Shown here: positions 12,562-25,446 of the stretch, piece by piece | Layout: every line of letters begins with the position of its first letter | How positions within the stretch are numbered: position 1 is the first letter of the stretch | Source of the DNA: Isoetes taiwanensis | Lineage: Eukaryota; Streptophyta; Lycopodiopsida; Isoetales; Isoetaceae | Length of the DNA: 64,000 bases | Direction: 5' to 3' | Assembly: GCA_021234155.1 (NCBI GenBank) | Contig: JAJEKV010000469.1 | Span: 120,863-184,862, forward strand | Program-made: the position numbers and the translations under genes | The notes under the pieces: generated by a model | Told to the model about the DNA's origin: nothing | Databases searched by the model: none | The model's input: the letters and a program-made list of their open reading frames with translations, nothing else

Positions 12562-13544
12562 ATGTCGAACAAGGCAAGAACTTTCTTTGAAATTGGAGGA
12601 AGTGTAAACAATCCATTTGCTGGTCCAAATGCCTTTGCAAATTATCCACGAGTCAATGTTTCCAATACAAGGTTTTCAACCCGGGGCTCTTATCCGAGGA
12701 TTTCATGCGGGGGTTTTATATGGTATTAGGCCACCTCAAACTGCAACCTTGCCATCTCTGTTGCATTGAATCATGTGATAAACTTGGATGAAGATAAAGG
12801 AAAGGTGCTTGCAAAACCATGACCACCTAAGCGAAAGGGGAAAAGATCATTGGGAAGCAAGAAGGTAAAGAAGAGGATAAAAGTTTTGGACGATGGGATG
12901 ATGTTTGGACAACATCCTTGATTCACATCCGTGGTGGAATGGCGAGATGAGTTTTCTAAGCCACCAAAGCAAAGGGATTGATCTTTGGAAAAGCAGTGTT
13001 GACAAAGCTAGTTCTTTGTTGCCCCAAGTTTGATAAAGATTGAGGCTTGCCATAAAAAATGGATGCAAGTAAAATAAACAATATGCCAAAGATAAGTGAC
13101 AACAACATTTCAGGGGAAATGATAGGAGAGAATTCAAATTCTACAAGTTGATAAGGCGAGTACATGGGGACAAGGCTAATGTAAGCAAAGCGGTCCATGG
13201 AGGTGCCATTAATGAAGAGGAAGAAAAACTTGATTTGGTGGATGTTACTGAAAACAAAGAGCGTCCCAACAAAGCGTGTCCATGAGAGATAACAAAAAGA
13301 ATAATCTCTTGTGAAGTTGGAAGAAGGACGGAAAGAAATGCTTGAGAAGTTCGATTCACGGGAAGCTAAGCGGTGAAGATCATGGAGTAATATGGATGCA
13401 TCATTCAAAGAACTTGTGAAAAAAGCTATAGATGTTGACATGCACATGGGAATCTTGTTTGTTGTGATTTCAGCTTTTTGTGTTGTTTGTTATAATTTGT
13501 TGTGTTATTTGATTCTTTTCAAACTTGAAAGCATCTTAACTTGA
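12562..13544 (+). pseudogene. Broken Myb/SANT-like (trihelix-type) DNA-binding protein gene
   Basis: The first frame opens at ATG 12562 (MSNKARTFFEIGG...), just after a good splice acceptor. Frame then shifts several times, but the pieces read on in order: a basic patch PKRKGKRS, a W-containing helix region, EACHKKWMQVK, NDRREFKFYK and a charged segment. A clean final frame of 52 codons ends at TGA 13542-13544 and contains a hydrophobic stretch (GILFVVISAFCVVCYNLL). The EACHKKW...K spacing is typical of Myb/SANT-like domains found in trihelix factors and in the accessory protein of PIF/Harbinger transposons. No transposase was recognised nearby, so origin is open. Frame breaks could be decay or consensus error. 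Confidence 0.4.
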
Positions 13545-14650
13545 TGTATAAGACTTTGGCAGTTTTTAATGGGCAATTCTAATTCTCCTCATGCAACATT
13601 TACCACATTGACAACATTCTTGGGTTATCATAATCTCGGGCCTATGGATGTGGGATTTGGTATACCCTTTTCAATGAGCCTTAACCTAGCGTTGAGAAAT
13701 TTATCTTTGTTTAGGATTGAAAGTGAAAGTCTTTTTTGTGAGTCTTGTGACTTGGTGAGAAGTGAAGAATGCATGTAATATCCTCTAATTTGACGCCAAT
13801 GCTTCACAATTGAGTTAGATTTGGCAATGAGTTTAACGAGAAGCAATAAGTGATAATTGGAAGCTTCCCGTGCTTGGTGGGGATTATGCAAAAAGTGGTG
13901 GCGGGGATTTTCCATAGTGGGAAGCTTAATTGTGTGTCGACTAAGAATCCAAAGACGTGGTGATGGCGGGATTTCCCATTGTAGTTCTCTTATATTTCTG
14001 GATAGCGTCCTTAAACTCATTGAAGTGAGGAGACTTCAATGAGGACATGGTTTTGAGATATTGAAAGCGGACTTTTCTTGTTTGCATTGGCTGATGTCAA
14101 TCTTGTGCCTCTTTATGTTAATTCTTGTGTGATGTAGCGTAATAGCATTTGTAACAATTTATAGTGATAATCTTGATTGGTGAATGTTTACATATGGGGT
14201 ACAAACCCCATTGCCTTGAATGAAAATTTAATGCCTTTACCAATTGAATTTCTTTATGTCGAAACTTGAGTTTTTCCTTTCAATTCAAAAGCCCGACAAA
14301 AAGACACGGAGCTAGAGCATTATTGTGTAAGAGGCATCCATCTAAGGAGTACTAAATGCATTACGCACTACAAAATACATTCAAGTACTAAAAGATGCAT
14401 TTAAGTAATATAGGATGCATTTAATGGTATTATAAATGTTTCAATTGAGATAGACAATGAAGTCACAAGTCTATTATTTGTCAAAGGTGCCTTCCAACTG
14501 TGAAACGTATAATGCATTTGCTGTCAAAGCTTGGAAAGGCTATCAAGCTTACTAACACCACGAGCAAAAGTTGACACTATTTGCACTGACTGGTGCAATG
14601 CGGATCATGCAATTCCAGGAATTGTAACCATGTGTTTTGAGCTCCAAAAG
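13545..14650. other. Unassigned DNA between two broken coding blocks
   Basis: A 130-codon minus-strand frame (13628-14020) has no recognisable motif. I looked for a Harbinger-type transposase next to the Myb-like block and did not see one. The rest is AT-rich and featureless. Confidence 0.3.
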
Positions 14651-15330
14651 TCATAGATTAGTTACTGCTAGTCCATCACCGTTGTTATCATTTGCAGCAG
14701 ATGTTAGTCCAGTGGATTTTATAGCATCCTCCTGATTGGGATGCCCGTTCTCAATATCCAAAAGCTTGTCTCCAATTGTGGAGAAAAACATCTTGCTTTT
14801 TGCATCAGCATCAATAGTCTTCTTTGCATCTCCATATCTTTGGTTGTGGAATCAGCCACTATGCCATTCTTTGAAAGTAGAGTCATGAGACTACTGGGCC
14901 CATATTTGTTATTTGGTAGAGTTTTGTGATTCCACATGTTAATGCTTAGGTTGCCTTTCTTTATACAAGAGTATCATGCACATCCACAGGCTAGGTCCAC
15001 TGATTACTGAAATCTCCCCTTCATCCAGGAATGCCTCCCTTTTTATGAAATATTTATGCACTTCACTGTTGAGCACACATCCTAATACCACCTGGACTGC
15101 TTTGTTGGGAGGTATAATGCTTGCGTATCCGTACCCCATTTCTGCTACATCAGGATACCATTTAGCATACCATTCGATCTTCGTAAATTGTTGCATGTTC
15201 TACTTGGTTGTCGGAATGGGTACTCTTGTATTGTCATCGTCCTTAGAGTTTCCTTCCTGCTAGATACACTCCACAAGTTATTAGTACTAGACCATTTTGC
15301 ATGGTATGTGGAGGTCGTGGTAGATGTCAA
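14651..15330 (-). CDS. Unrecognised coding block with its C-terminus, frameshifted
   Basis: Three overlapping frames on the minus strand read like one protein. The first contains WYPDVAEMGYGYASIIPPNK, NSEVHKYFIKREAFLDEGE and SVISGPSLW. The second contains KYGPSSLMTLLSKNGIVADS and a Met/Leu/Arg-rich helix. The third contains KMFFSTIGDKLLDIENGHPN and ends ...GDGLAVTNL at a TGA at 14651-14653. Each switch needs only a one-base indel, and composition is protein-like throughout. I do not recognise the family. It could be a host gene exon or a transposon gene. Confidence 0.35.
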
Positions 15331-17204
15331 TCAAGCATGCATATGCTAAGCTGAATTGTTTCCTATATTACAACGGGATCTCAAAACTTTGTGCGAGTTA
15401 AACTAACACAGAAATCCGCATATATGATACACAAATAGACAACAACAAACAACTGATGTAAGCACTCTTTTCAAAACAAATCTTTGCCGCCATCAAGTTA
15501 TAGACAACATGATAGTGACAAAGGCAAAAATCATGGGAAATGCACATACTTGTTCATGGGAAATGCACATCTTGCTCGGATGCTCCATAGCTATTGCAAA
15601 CTCGAAACCGAAACCGAAACCAAGCTATCTATTCACGATACTTGGAATACTTCTTTGCAAAGACCAAAGCGGATCTTCTTTGGAATATTAGGTGCTAGAA
15701 GAGTGATTGCTCAATTACACGAGGATGTTTGTAGAAAGGCGCCAATGGTGCGGGCGGTACTAAAGGATGTCAAGGATGCCGGGGGGCGGGCGCAAGCAAC
15801 CATTGGCGGCAAATCATAAAAATGACCAACCGAGAAATTTGTGGACAGCGATTGCTATTGCTCTAACGGGGCCACCCGGATCAAGCGTTATTTACCAACT
15901 TTTACAATTGCGTCTTTGCGGATCCTTGGTGGTGCACCTATTTCACTTAAGTTGTGCAACCATTATGTTTGACGATTGATTTCTATATATCTGTACTTAC
16001 ACCTTCATTGCTACTGCTTTTACAGAATACCTGAACATGACAACGGATGATCCACCTATTGATCCTATAGCAGGTTAGTTCAATCTAGTTCTTCAACATG
16101 GTAACCATTTTTCACATGACCTTGGAACAAAAACGCATTGCATTGCATAGGCGCCTTTTTGTATCTAGACCTCGTGTATCATTATCATTTGCTTATATTC
16201 TCTTAAAGTAATTCTTCATTCTTTCTTCCAGTGAAACACTGCTGTTTGTTGCAATTACAGATAATTAATTACTATTGTTCGTTGCATGAATATGCGATTC
16301 TGGAGCTTATCTCATAGTCTTTTTCTTTTCTGGTGTTATCTCATAGTGGGTTCCTTGCCTATATGGCAATCGATTCATTGTAATACTCACTGCAGATATA
16401 CTGCGCACAACCCCAAAAGATTCTTTTGGCAACGTTGCTAACTTGATTTCAAACCAACTGAAATGCTTTTGGCAAAAGCGACCATGCTTCGTAAATCTAT
16501 TATGCCATTACACAATGAAATCTTTCTATTCCGACCTTTCAGATTTGTACAACTTCTGCACACTTCAAGAGATAAATAAAAAAGCAACTAAGCGAGCCCC
16601 ATAATGATGGAAGAAAAATATTAGTCCATAAAGCCAAACGCAAGAAAAAAAACCAACACTCAACAAAAGCATCGATTACACGTGCGAGGGGATCCATCCG
16701 CCGAAATGCTCTATTGCGCGCGTCCGAATCTTCTATCCGAAACTGTGATTGGCTTCCGTAGTTCACATCTTCTTCGATGGTGCAATGCTAACTCAGCGCT
16801 GGCGTGGCATAAAAATGCCGTGAAACAAATTGCTTATGGAATCACGACCAGTCTGACGTGGCGTCAAATATGATGGTAGTTTCGCAACAAAAAATTTAAC
16901 TAGCTACCACTAGTGGAATCTAGGCCTCAGTAATGTTTTCTTCCGGATATAACAGGATAGTGCCACCTGTATTTTTGTTGCCTTTGAGACTTAAGGGCCA
17001 GATTCCACTTTGGAATTTTAGATACTAGGTGTCGATTAAGCAATGAACGAGTCTGGCCATAAGTGGCAGCTGCATTCTGATTCCATTGTAGCAGTTAGCA
17101 ATTACAAAAATCTCCCTTAAAAACAAACAAACAAGGTGCAAAGCACTGTGGATTGCCCCCAAAATGCTATTATGAATAAAGCTTTATAAATGTATCTTCA
17201 TGCG
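15331..17204. other. Mostly non-coding; two weak coding hints
   Basis: A plus-strand frame ending at 15819 contains ARRVIAQLHEDVCRKAPMVR, which reads like protein but matches nothing I know. At 16027-16072 a short stretch (LNMTTDDPPIDPIAG) is bounded by TTTTACAG and GTTAGT, so it could be a small exon. A direct repeat of CATGGGAAATGCACAT lies near 15532-15580. The remainder shows nothing. Confidence 0.3.
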
Positions 17205-17345
17205 TCTGGTCGTTTAGTCTAGTGGTAATACACTAGGTCTAGCAACTATAGGTCTTGAGTTTGAGCAATGTAGTGTTGTCACATGTCCAGTTGGATGCTG
17301 CCTAGTGGTGTGACGTTAAAATACTATCTATCTATCTATTATTTA
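17205..17345 (+). mobile_element. tRNA-derived SINE with (TATC)n tail
   Basis: The head GTTTAGTCTAGTGGTAATAC matches the A-box region of tRNA-Asp/Glu-type genes, and a weakened B box (GTCTTGAGTTTGAGC) follows at tRNA spacing. A short non-tRNA body contains GTTGGATGCTGCCTAGT, and the element ends in a (TATC)n simple repeat. A related degenerate copy lies near 28480-28615. Confidence 0.5.
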
Positions 17346-17793
17346 AATTATTTAATTATTTTGAAAGTAGTATAGGAACATGGATGAATCATTTCGTTGC
17401 ATATGTCTTTGTTTTTGCAAGGCATAGAGGTAAGTGGCCAATATCACTTAAGATGTTGTTTTCTATTCTGATCCCGTGTTGACAATTCATGTGTTTTTTG
17501 TTTTGTTAAGGGTGATCGTAACTTTTTTTTTATGTTTAGATGTAGATTTTTGAACATTATTTATTAGCATGTGTTTGTGTGAATGGTTAAGTCCTTTGAG
17601 GTGTAGGGTTCGACTTAGTGTTGAATAACATGAGTAACATATGGGATTTGAATTTTAAAATCACGTAAAAAGTAAATCATTTATATAAAAGTGTCTAGTT
17701 TTGCCTTAAAGCAAAGATTTCTACAATTAAAAGCAGATTTAAAGCTCATAGGCGAGAGTGTTGATTGTCTAGTTGTTTTTCGTACTTCGATGA
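17346..17793. other. AT-rich DNA, nothing recognised
   Basis: No coding or repeat structure was seen here. Confidence 0.4.
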
Positions 17794-18790
17794 TTACGTT
17801 TGCATAATTGATTTTGAATATCCCTGTTGGATTTTGTTGAGATACTCGTTCACGAATTTTAGTGGCGGCGTCATCATTTCATTATACAATTCTCCATCGT
17901 CCATTCCATATGCTTTGTCAAGGAGTTCATTTCGGAAGAGTGCTTTGTATGCTTTACTGTATGCTGTAGATGGAACCAGCAAGTGTTGGTAATGCGGCTT
18001 TGGTTTTGGTTTTCACATCGTCTTGTGATGTTCTTCTTCATACGTTTTCAAATTGTGCAATGTGTACAAGCGTATCGTATGCTATCGAAATTGTTAGTTT
18101 GTGCTTCAAATTTGCCTTTGATCTGCGGGCCATATGTCGGTACATCTTGAAATTACTTGCATATATTTGTGATTGGTACAATTGTTTGCTTACCAGATTC
18201 GTCCCTTCTTTGTTTTTCGACATGACTTGGATACACAATGTCTTTCATGCGTCGAATTGTTTGTTAATGTGTAATTTACAATTGTCGGGTGTGTTTCCTT
18301 CTTGGGTTTTCTTCTGCGAAGAATGCTAGTGTTGCATTTGATGTGGAGAGCACGCCAAATGCCTCAATGCTTGACACCGCAAATGCTTTTGAACAAAACT
18401 ACCGGCTTGTCCCCTATGAAATCTAGATTAGTTTGTATTGTTGGCAATGACAAAATAAGAAATAGATTTTGTTACCTTTGAAGAAGAATCTGTTTTGCAA
18501 CTCATCATGTATTGGTTCTTGTTCTTTCCGAATGTCAAGTTTGCCATGTCCTCTTCTTGGTTGCCGCCGGCGATTTGTAGCCGCGTCTTCTGCAAGATCT
18601 TGTGCTCCAGATGGCGACGGAAGTATGCTGCATGGCTTGTAGGAGCGGTGGCATGCTTTTCGGGCCAGTATAGACATGCCTTTTTCATCGGCCTGAGGGT
18701 TTTATGATTATTGAAGTAGGTTGCACTTGGGTGATGTGTGTCGGCTCCAATCTTTATTGTAAACTTGTGGTCACCATAATCGTTTTTGGA
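17794..18790 (-). CDS. Unrecognised multi-exon or frameshifted protein gene with C-terminus
   Basis: An upstream minus-strand frame stays open for about 105 codons from near 18790 to 18477 (KFTIKIGADTHHPSATYF, RRHLEHKILQKTRLQIAGG, EEDMANLTFGKNKNQ). It ends at a plausible donor (TTCAAAG|GTAACA). A second frame (18038-18238) is basic and helical (SNFKMYRHMARRSKANLKHK). A third ends at TAA 17794 and contains YKALFRNELLDKAYGMDDGE and MMTPPLKFVNEYLNKIQQGY. Order, strand and composition suggest one protein. No family is recognised; either a host gene or a mobile-element gene is possible. A basic frame at 19087-19210 starting MASITKLKITL might be its N-terminal side. Confidence 0.4.
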
Positions 18791-20884
18791 TTTCGATTAC
18801 GTATCGTGTAGCTAAGGATGGGAACATTGTTATCTGAATTAGTAACATTATTCATTTTTTCTCAAATGTTTTTAATTTTTGAAGTGTATTTACTTGGTGA
18901 TTGAGACCCATGCTCCCGCTTTCGGTATTGGTAACCGGTAGCGTGCTTGGTCTTGAAGCTGCTTTGGATTTGTAATTGCGGTGATTCCTTCTTCATCTAT
19001 AATGTCGTGAGAAAAGAGCTACAAATTTTTACTTACGCATCCCGAAAAGATATTTCCATAAGTACAAAGCACTAGGGCATTATATCTCATTGTTTGGCTT
19101 GTTGGACAAGGTTCTCCATAAATGGAGAAATGCGTTGCTTCTTATTGTGTTGGCAAACTGAGTTGGAGTGCAATGTTATCTTGAGTTTGGTAATGGATGC
19201 CATTTGAGTGTGGATGTTGGAAGAATGTGAATGAAGAGGCTTGATGATGAGTGTGATGTAATTGTGAGGATGTGAGGGTTTGTTATCTTTTTTATTGTAG
19301 TGTGTATCTAATTTTATGCTTGTTCTAATTACGTTCTTTTGATGAGATTGAGGTGGTTTATGAGTGTAGTTATTTTTATCTTGTTCTATTTTGTTTAAAA
19401 ATGTTTTTTTCCCTTGAATGGGCACCAAGGTCAACGCCCATCTTTAATTATGATACGCTAAATGACCTCCCTATTAAAAAGTCATATTGCCTATAAAAAG
19501 TACCATAGTGAAACAATACTATCTTACATCTAACAACCAAGTGAACAATATTGCCTTGCATCCAACATGCAACGTAATGCCCCTAATATATGGTCTTCAT
19601 ATTTGAATGTTTGATATATTATGAGCTATGATGAGTAGCTTTTCAAAATGTTATAAATTGGTGGCTTGGAAAAGTTAGTCTTGACTGCCTTAGGCTTTGG
19701 ATTGCATGGTAGCATCAAAGACTGGGCAGATGGGATAAATTATAAAAAGATGGAGACAAATGTCGCAAGTGCAGCTCAAATACTAAACGCCAATCTATCT
19801 CAATCTACGCATGTCGATTGGCTATCTAAACAAGATGACATTGTTATAATGCATGTTTCTGAAGCATCATAAAAGGGCAAATTGCAAAGCTCTCATAAGG
19901 AACATAGTTTTGTTGGAGTAGAACCATGGTTTGTACTTTAATACGAAGGAATGGCACTCCATTGTGTAGTTAACATTGCATACTAGAATTTGGCTGATGC
20001 ATGTGGGTTATGAGAAAACCATCAAACAATTTTAAAATGGACCGGGGACAACAACATTAATATTGGGGAAGGATATGCAACCCATCGTGTGTACACAAGG
20101 GGCTCACCAAGCTGTGTAGAGTTAGGCTTGGTACATCGACCAAATACGTTATACTCTTTGATGATGCCTATGTTGTACAAGAATATGAGGTGCCTCGAAG
20201 ACACCAAGCTATTACAAGAATTGAACCATGTAAGGCCATGTAATAAAAGTAAGATGCCAAGGAAGAATTAAATCGGATGGTCGAAGATGCAATCTTTGAG
20301 ATTAACTAAGTTTGTAATAAGTCCACCATTGCATTATGTTTCATTGGATGACGAAAGCCAATGGAAGAAAGATCACATATAAGTGCAATATATTTGTATT
20401 GGCTGTTGAAAAATATATTCACGCCTACTGCCACCCGGCATATTCGTCCATATGACTAAGGACCTAAAGAAATTAAACTATTTTTAGTAGAGGATCAATC
20501 CTCGCAACTCATTGCCCTCAAAAGAGACTGTAGATATCCTCTTGCTAATGGCTCCTCCCACTCCATGGAATGCTTTGAAAATGTATAAATAGAAGAAGTA
20601 AGCTTTGCATAGATGCGGTTCAAGCTTCAACATGTTTTACAATTACATTTCCACTTGTTTTTGTTATTTATCGTCATGATTTGTATTAGTCACTAAGGTG
20701 CATTCAAGCTAAATGACAAGAGTAAATTGGGCAATAATTCATTCTACCACATAGTAAAATTTAAATAGACTCTTGTAAAAACCTCTATGTCTCTTCAAAA
20801 AACCCTCCAAAAAAAAAAAATAGGCACCCAAAGGAACAACTACCAACTACAAAATCACCAGCTTCCACGGTTTCCACAATTGCA
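18791..20884. other. AT-rich DNA with unsupported open frames
   Basis: Frames at 19666-19872 (VLTALGFGLHGSIKDWADGI) and 20089-20271 look faintly protein-like but have no recognisable motif and no splice context I trust. Nothing else was seen. Confidence 0.3.
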
Positions 20885-20965
20885 ATTTCACAATGTCTAC
20901 TTCTCTAACATTAACATGGAGGAATTCCACAATGTCTACTTCTCTAACATTAACGTGGAGGATCC
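20885..20965. repeat. Tandem duplication, ~38-bp unit, two copies
   Basis: CACAATGTCTACTTCTCTAA followed by CATTAACATGGAGGAAT is repeated almost exactly, with one A/G change in the second copy. Confidence 0.7.
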
Positions 20966-23900
20966 TATTGCTAAATTACTAGGCCTAGTCTCAATCTGAG
21001 TTCATAAACACACGCCGAGCAAAAATAAGAATGAATATAACTCATGTACACAAGGGTCTGCATAACATTTGAGAAATTGCATAGAGGGCTGAAAAGCGAC
21101 CAGAAAAGGAGTGCATATTGGCAAGCTAGACACAATGGTCGCACAACCCCCTACGAGCACACAATCGGATATATGATGGACTTATGGATGGGCACTCCAG
21201 CCAAAGCCTTTTAGGGGTACAAATGGACAGGAGGCGACCAAGTTTGGTTAAAAGTGTGGCCCTTGCTCTGAATGCCCTCAAAATGAAAGGAAGTTGTGCT
21301 CCATGTCCCAAAAATGTTTTTGTATCCATGGCAGTCTAGTTCATTTTTCCACCCTTGGATGTAATCCCTATTATGGTTGTGGCCCTTTGTCCGGTGCTTC
21401 TTGCACCCCTCATCCCAATCCTTTTCTTAGAAATCGTCACGAATATTCTTGTTCCTATATGTATCAATATTTTTGATACGAGTTACACTAAGGGGCGTAG
21501 CGATGAAGGCATTGCTTTGCTGGCTCCCCACCGCCGGGGATAACTTTCGGTTGTTCTAATACTCTTGTTGGCCGTTTTTGATGGTGATGGTATTGCGGAC
21601 TAAATTAGGGACCTCTTTCTCTTGTCTCTCGATTTGCCCATTGATGGAGTATTCTCCCTTTCCTGCCTTATGGCCAAGATAGCGATTGCCCTCTTCTTTG
21701 GAACCCCTCCCCAAATCCTTTGGCGGTTCTACACCCATCCTTGGCAAGGGAATCTACTATGTCCATCTCTATAGCATCGATTGTAGGAAATCACATGATT
21801 GTAAACCACAATCAACCATATTCAGATCTCAACTCTCATGGTACAATGATAGATGCGGTATCGCTCACCATCCTTGAGGAAGGTGTGTTCAATCTTTGCT
21901 GCGATGCATTCGTCAATGCAATGCCATCGTGCCTCAAGTTCATGTGCGGCCATGATCTTTGCTTTGATGTTTTAGCGTGCCCCTAGCGTGCGAGGTTCGG
22001 TGTTGATCTTCTCGGTAGTTCACATAACTTAGATCACCCTATATGAATTGAAGAAAGCTGATAATACATTTGCTATTCTAGAGACTATGAATAAGTGCTT
22101 GTGTGTGGACGAAATTGTTAATACCTTGAGTAATTCAGAAGAGACATTGTGCTTCCTGTTAGGTGTTATCAGGGAGAGTAAACTTGAGATGTTATGCCTA
22201 AATATTTTTACAGACCATTGTTTGAAATATTATGCATGCATTTGAAAGTTTGGCATAACGAAATATTATATGGTATTTATGGCCATAGATGGGTTTGTGA
22301 TGCATGCCCCCTAGTCTAACTTAAAGGCGGTGTGGTACACATGGCACAGGACACTAAGGAGCGGTGTACCTTGTTGTAATGGTTATGGAATAACTTAGAC
22401 CATTAAGATTTATTCCTTTGAATAATAGTTATGTCAAAGGTTTAAAATACCTTATAATGGTTTAAAAACCATTGGACATTAAAATGTAAGCACCCGAATA
22501 GCGGGGCAACCACCATCGTGGTTTTGCCACCCGGATCGAATGAGGGCGATTGCCTTTGGGGGTACAGGCGTCGGGCGGGACTGCTATCAAACAAACCCAC
22601 ATGATGGCAGTTGAGTAATACGCATTGGCCTTGCCCGCGTTAGTGTCGCGATTAGGTGGGTCGTGACACGTTACCACAAAGCTGACCGGAATTGCCCTTT
22701 CTGAAGGAGGCCGGATGGTTGCGGCGAGGGGGAAATTTGAATCCGGGAAAGGCTGGGCGATTTTGGCAAGTACCCCAAACCTTATAAAACCTCTACTCGG
22801 TGATCAGCCGGATTCCCTCTTGTTGTACTCTTGGTAAGCCATGATTATGACTGGCTAAGCGATGATGATGGCGGGAACCATAGTGATGGCATTCTTTGTG
22901 TTAATTGTGGTGGGATTGATCATCCGAAAGAGAGAGGGCCTATAGTCCTATCAACTTAGAATACTACGTTGCAACTTCAAAGTATAAATCTTTGATGGTT
23001 TTAAAGAGTAGATATGTAATATACATTTTACATGTGCGTAATAAAGCTTATCGCTATGAATATTGTCTACCTTTGTCCAATAACAGAAGAAAAAGCCTCT
23101 CTAACAAAAAGGATGCAATATTTACCTCTACCAGACTCTTTTGTACAAAGTGGCCTTCCATCGAATCCCTACATTTGGTTCCATCGCATCTCTATATCCG
23201 AATCTCTACATTTGTTTTCATTCTTATCCATTTTCGTCAGCGTGTGACTATGACATAAGTCACCTTCCTGCCTCTCTTAAATCATCATCTCATTGATCCA
23301 TCTCGAAGCACCAATCTCTTAATATTTCAAGCACCCGAGGTAGTTTTAGGCAATGACATCCAAAGAAATGCAATCCTGTAGTAACCATGAATCCTCTGCT
23401 TCTTTGAAGGTATTTCCGGGCATTTTTAGGCACCGCCCTACAACCAAAGCTAAAGAGATGCCCCCAAGAGTAGTCCTCAATTGAATGACTAAATGCATCT
23501 CTAGCAAGCTGATGCGCAGTATTCATATCTTGGGATACTTTGAGCAGTAATTATCAAAGCTGTCTAGTAAATCCATGGCCAGGTATGTTGGTACCTTGCC
23601 GGTCTTAGATTTTTCACCACGTATATGCCAAGGACCTGATTATGCAACCAAAAAGCACATCATCTACTAATTTACCAACACGAAGAACCAATAGCATCGA
23701 TCCGAGGCCATCGGATCGACATTACTGGAAGGGCGGGCTCCTATATGGGACCGTTCCTCTTTCATTTCGGATTATCGGCGTCTTCTCACGGCAGCTCCTT
23801 CTTCTATTTCCGTTGCTTCCCTCCCTTCCCACCACATTATGTGTAATGCGTCTTTTTTTGTCTACATTTGTTGTTCATGCACTATTATTGTTCTCCACCT

Positions 23901-25446
23901 TTGAGTGTTGCTCTTATCGGGGTTTCTTTTCATCGGCATTACGCGCATTCTTTTTCCACTGCGGGTGATCTTTGTTTTTCACTTTGAGGTCTTTGCATAT
24001 TTTCACATATTGGTTTCCACCGTTGGGTGATGCTTTCCACCTTAGGGGTGATGCTATTTCTTTTGTTGTGTTCTTTTTTGGCTCATATTTGGGACCTTCT
24101 TGGTGCGGGGTGGTTTCTCGCGCCCGGGCATGTTGTTTTTCTCTAACCTTTTCACGGGTGTTTTTAGGGGTTCTTTTGTGGTGCTTGCTGGGATTTCGTC
24201 GTTTTCGGGGGCGGTTCTTTTTACGCTCACCTGACCCATTTCCTGCACTTCTCCATCTCCACACCTCACGGTTTCGCCGTCTTCTGGGGTTCTGCTTGAT
24301 TCGCGTTTGCCATCAACCCTCTTGTTCTCCAGGCAACACATTTTAAGGCTATTGGCGACCATTTCTCATTAGGGTTTTCCTCGAAAACCGAAGGCGGGGT
24401 TTTATCCCGATGAGAAGTTGTGCCATTATCTTTCTATCTTGCCTATCGCGTTCTGTTTGTGGGGTAGTCCGATATTGTCCCTATGGTGGCTATCCCTCAT
24501 ATTCTTCAAACTATTGTATACTGCTGCTGTGATGAATGACAAGCCTATCTATCGGCCGGTTTTGTGTCTATTGCGAGTCCCTTCCCAGAATGGATGTTCC
24601 ATAGAGGAGTCCCTGGAGTCCTCCATAAACCCTAGTTCTTCCAAGACTAAAACCAGGTGCTCAATTGCAAAAAAGGAAGAATACACAAATCCTTTTCTAT
24701 AAATACATTCCAATAAAAAAATAGTTTGTTTTAAAAATAAAAAATCCAAAGATAAATTCTAAAAAGGAATCTCTAGCCCAAAGGTTAAAAAAACCAATAG
24801 TTTTCACAAAAACGAGTTCCGATCGCGAAAAAATAATTTGGCCCAAAACACGAAAACCTTAGCGTATATTCATATTAAAAAAAACCAAAAGTTTTTCACC
24901 GCCGAAAAACAATCAGTAATGGCGGCCGTCAGTTATCGATATACCCGATATGCCAGAATATGCCAAAACCAACCCTCCCCTAATGGTGCCCCTTAGCAGG
25001 GGGGCAATCCAAAAAATGCTTTGCTTTAACTCCACAACCCTCAACATTAATTTGTGGGGGCAATCCCCCCACATTTACAAGTTGAGTTAGTGATAACACA
25101 ACCAGCGTAGATTTCCTCCACGAATATCATCTTGATCCTTTATCTCAAATTGCCTTCATACTATCGTGCGCCTTAAATGAAATCAGAGAGTTCGGTAGCT
25201 TCAAAGTGAGCCAAAGTTGGGATTTTAGAGAAAGTTGTCTTTGGCGCAAGTGGAATCGGCCCTTAACATGTGCCCATCATTGGTGTTGTGTCCGGGTTTT
25301 AGGGAAAGATGTCATGTGTTCAAGCAATAGCCTATCGATATTGCTTCTCCATCTCTACTTTGGTGAGAGGGCAACTGAAGTTCATGCCCGTGTTAGAGGA
25401 GAGTGCCCTACAACCGTCCGCTTAAGTGCAATTACTTTATTATGAT
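20966..25446. other. Repeat-derived DNA without assignable genes
   Basis: A short Cys-rich frame (21294-21476) and a minus-strand frame containing HELEARWHCIDECIAAKIEH (near 21850-21960) look like fragments of unknown coding sequence. A Lys/Arg-rich minus-strand frame (24054-24362), preceded by AACCCTAATGAGAA, might be the start of a retroelement ORF1 but has no diagnostic motif. From 22460 to 22800 the DNA is GC-richer with no gene seen. Confidence 0.3.

Noticed and set aside
13628-14020. Harbinger-type transposase next to the Myb-like block
   Set aside because: The 130-codon minus-strand frame shows none of the expected DDE or conserved C-terminal motifs.
21294-21476. Small cysteine-rich peptide gene
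   Set aside because: It has no signal peptide, no regular Cys spacing and no start context; it is probably a chance frame.
24054-24362. Retroelement ORF1 or histone-like basic protein
   Set aside because: Rich in Lys/Arg/Glu but without a zinc knuckle, RRM or other diagnostic feature; kept only as a note in the regional entry.
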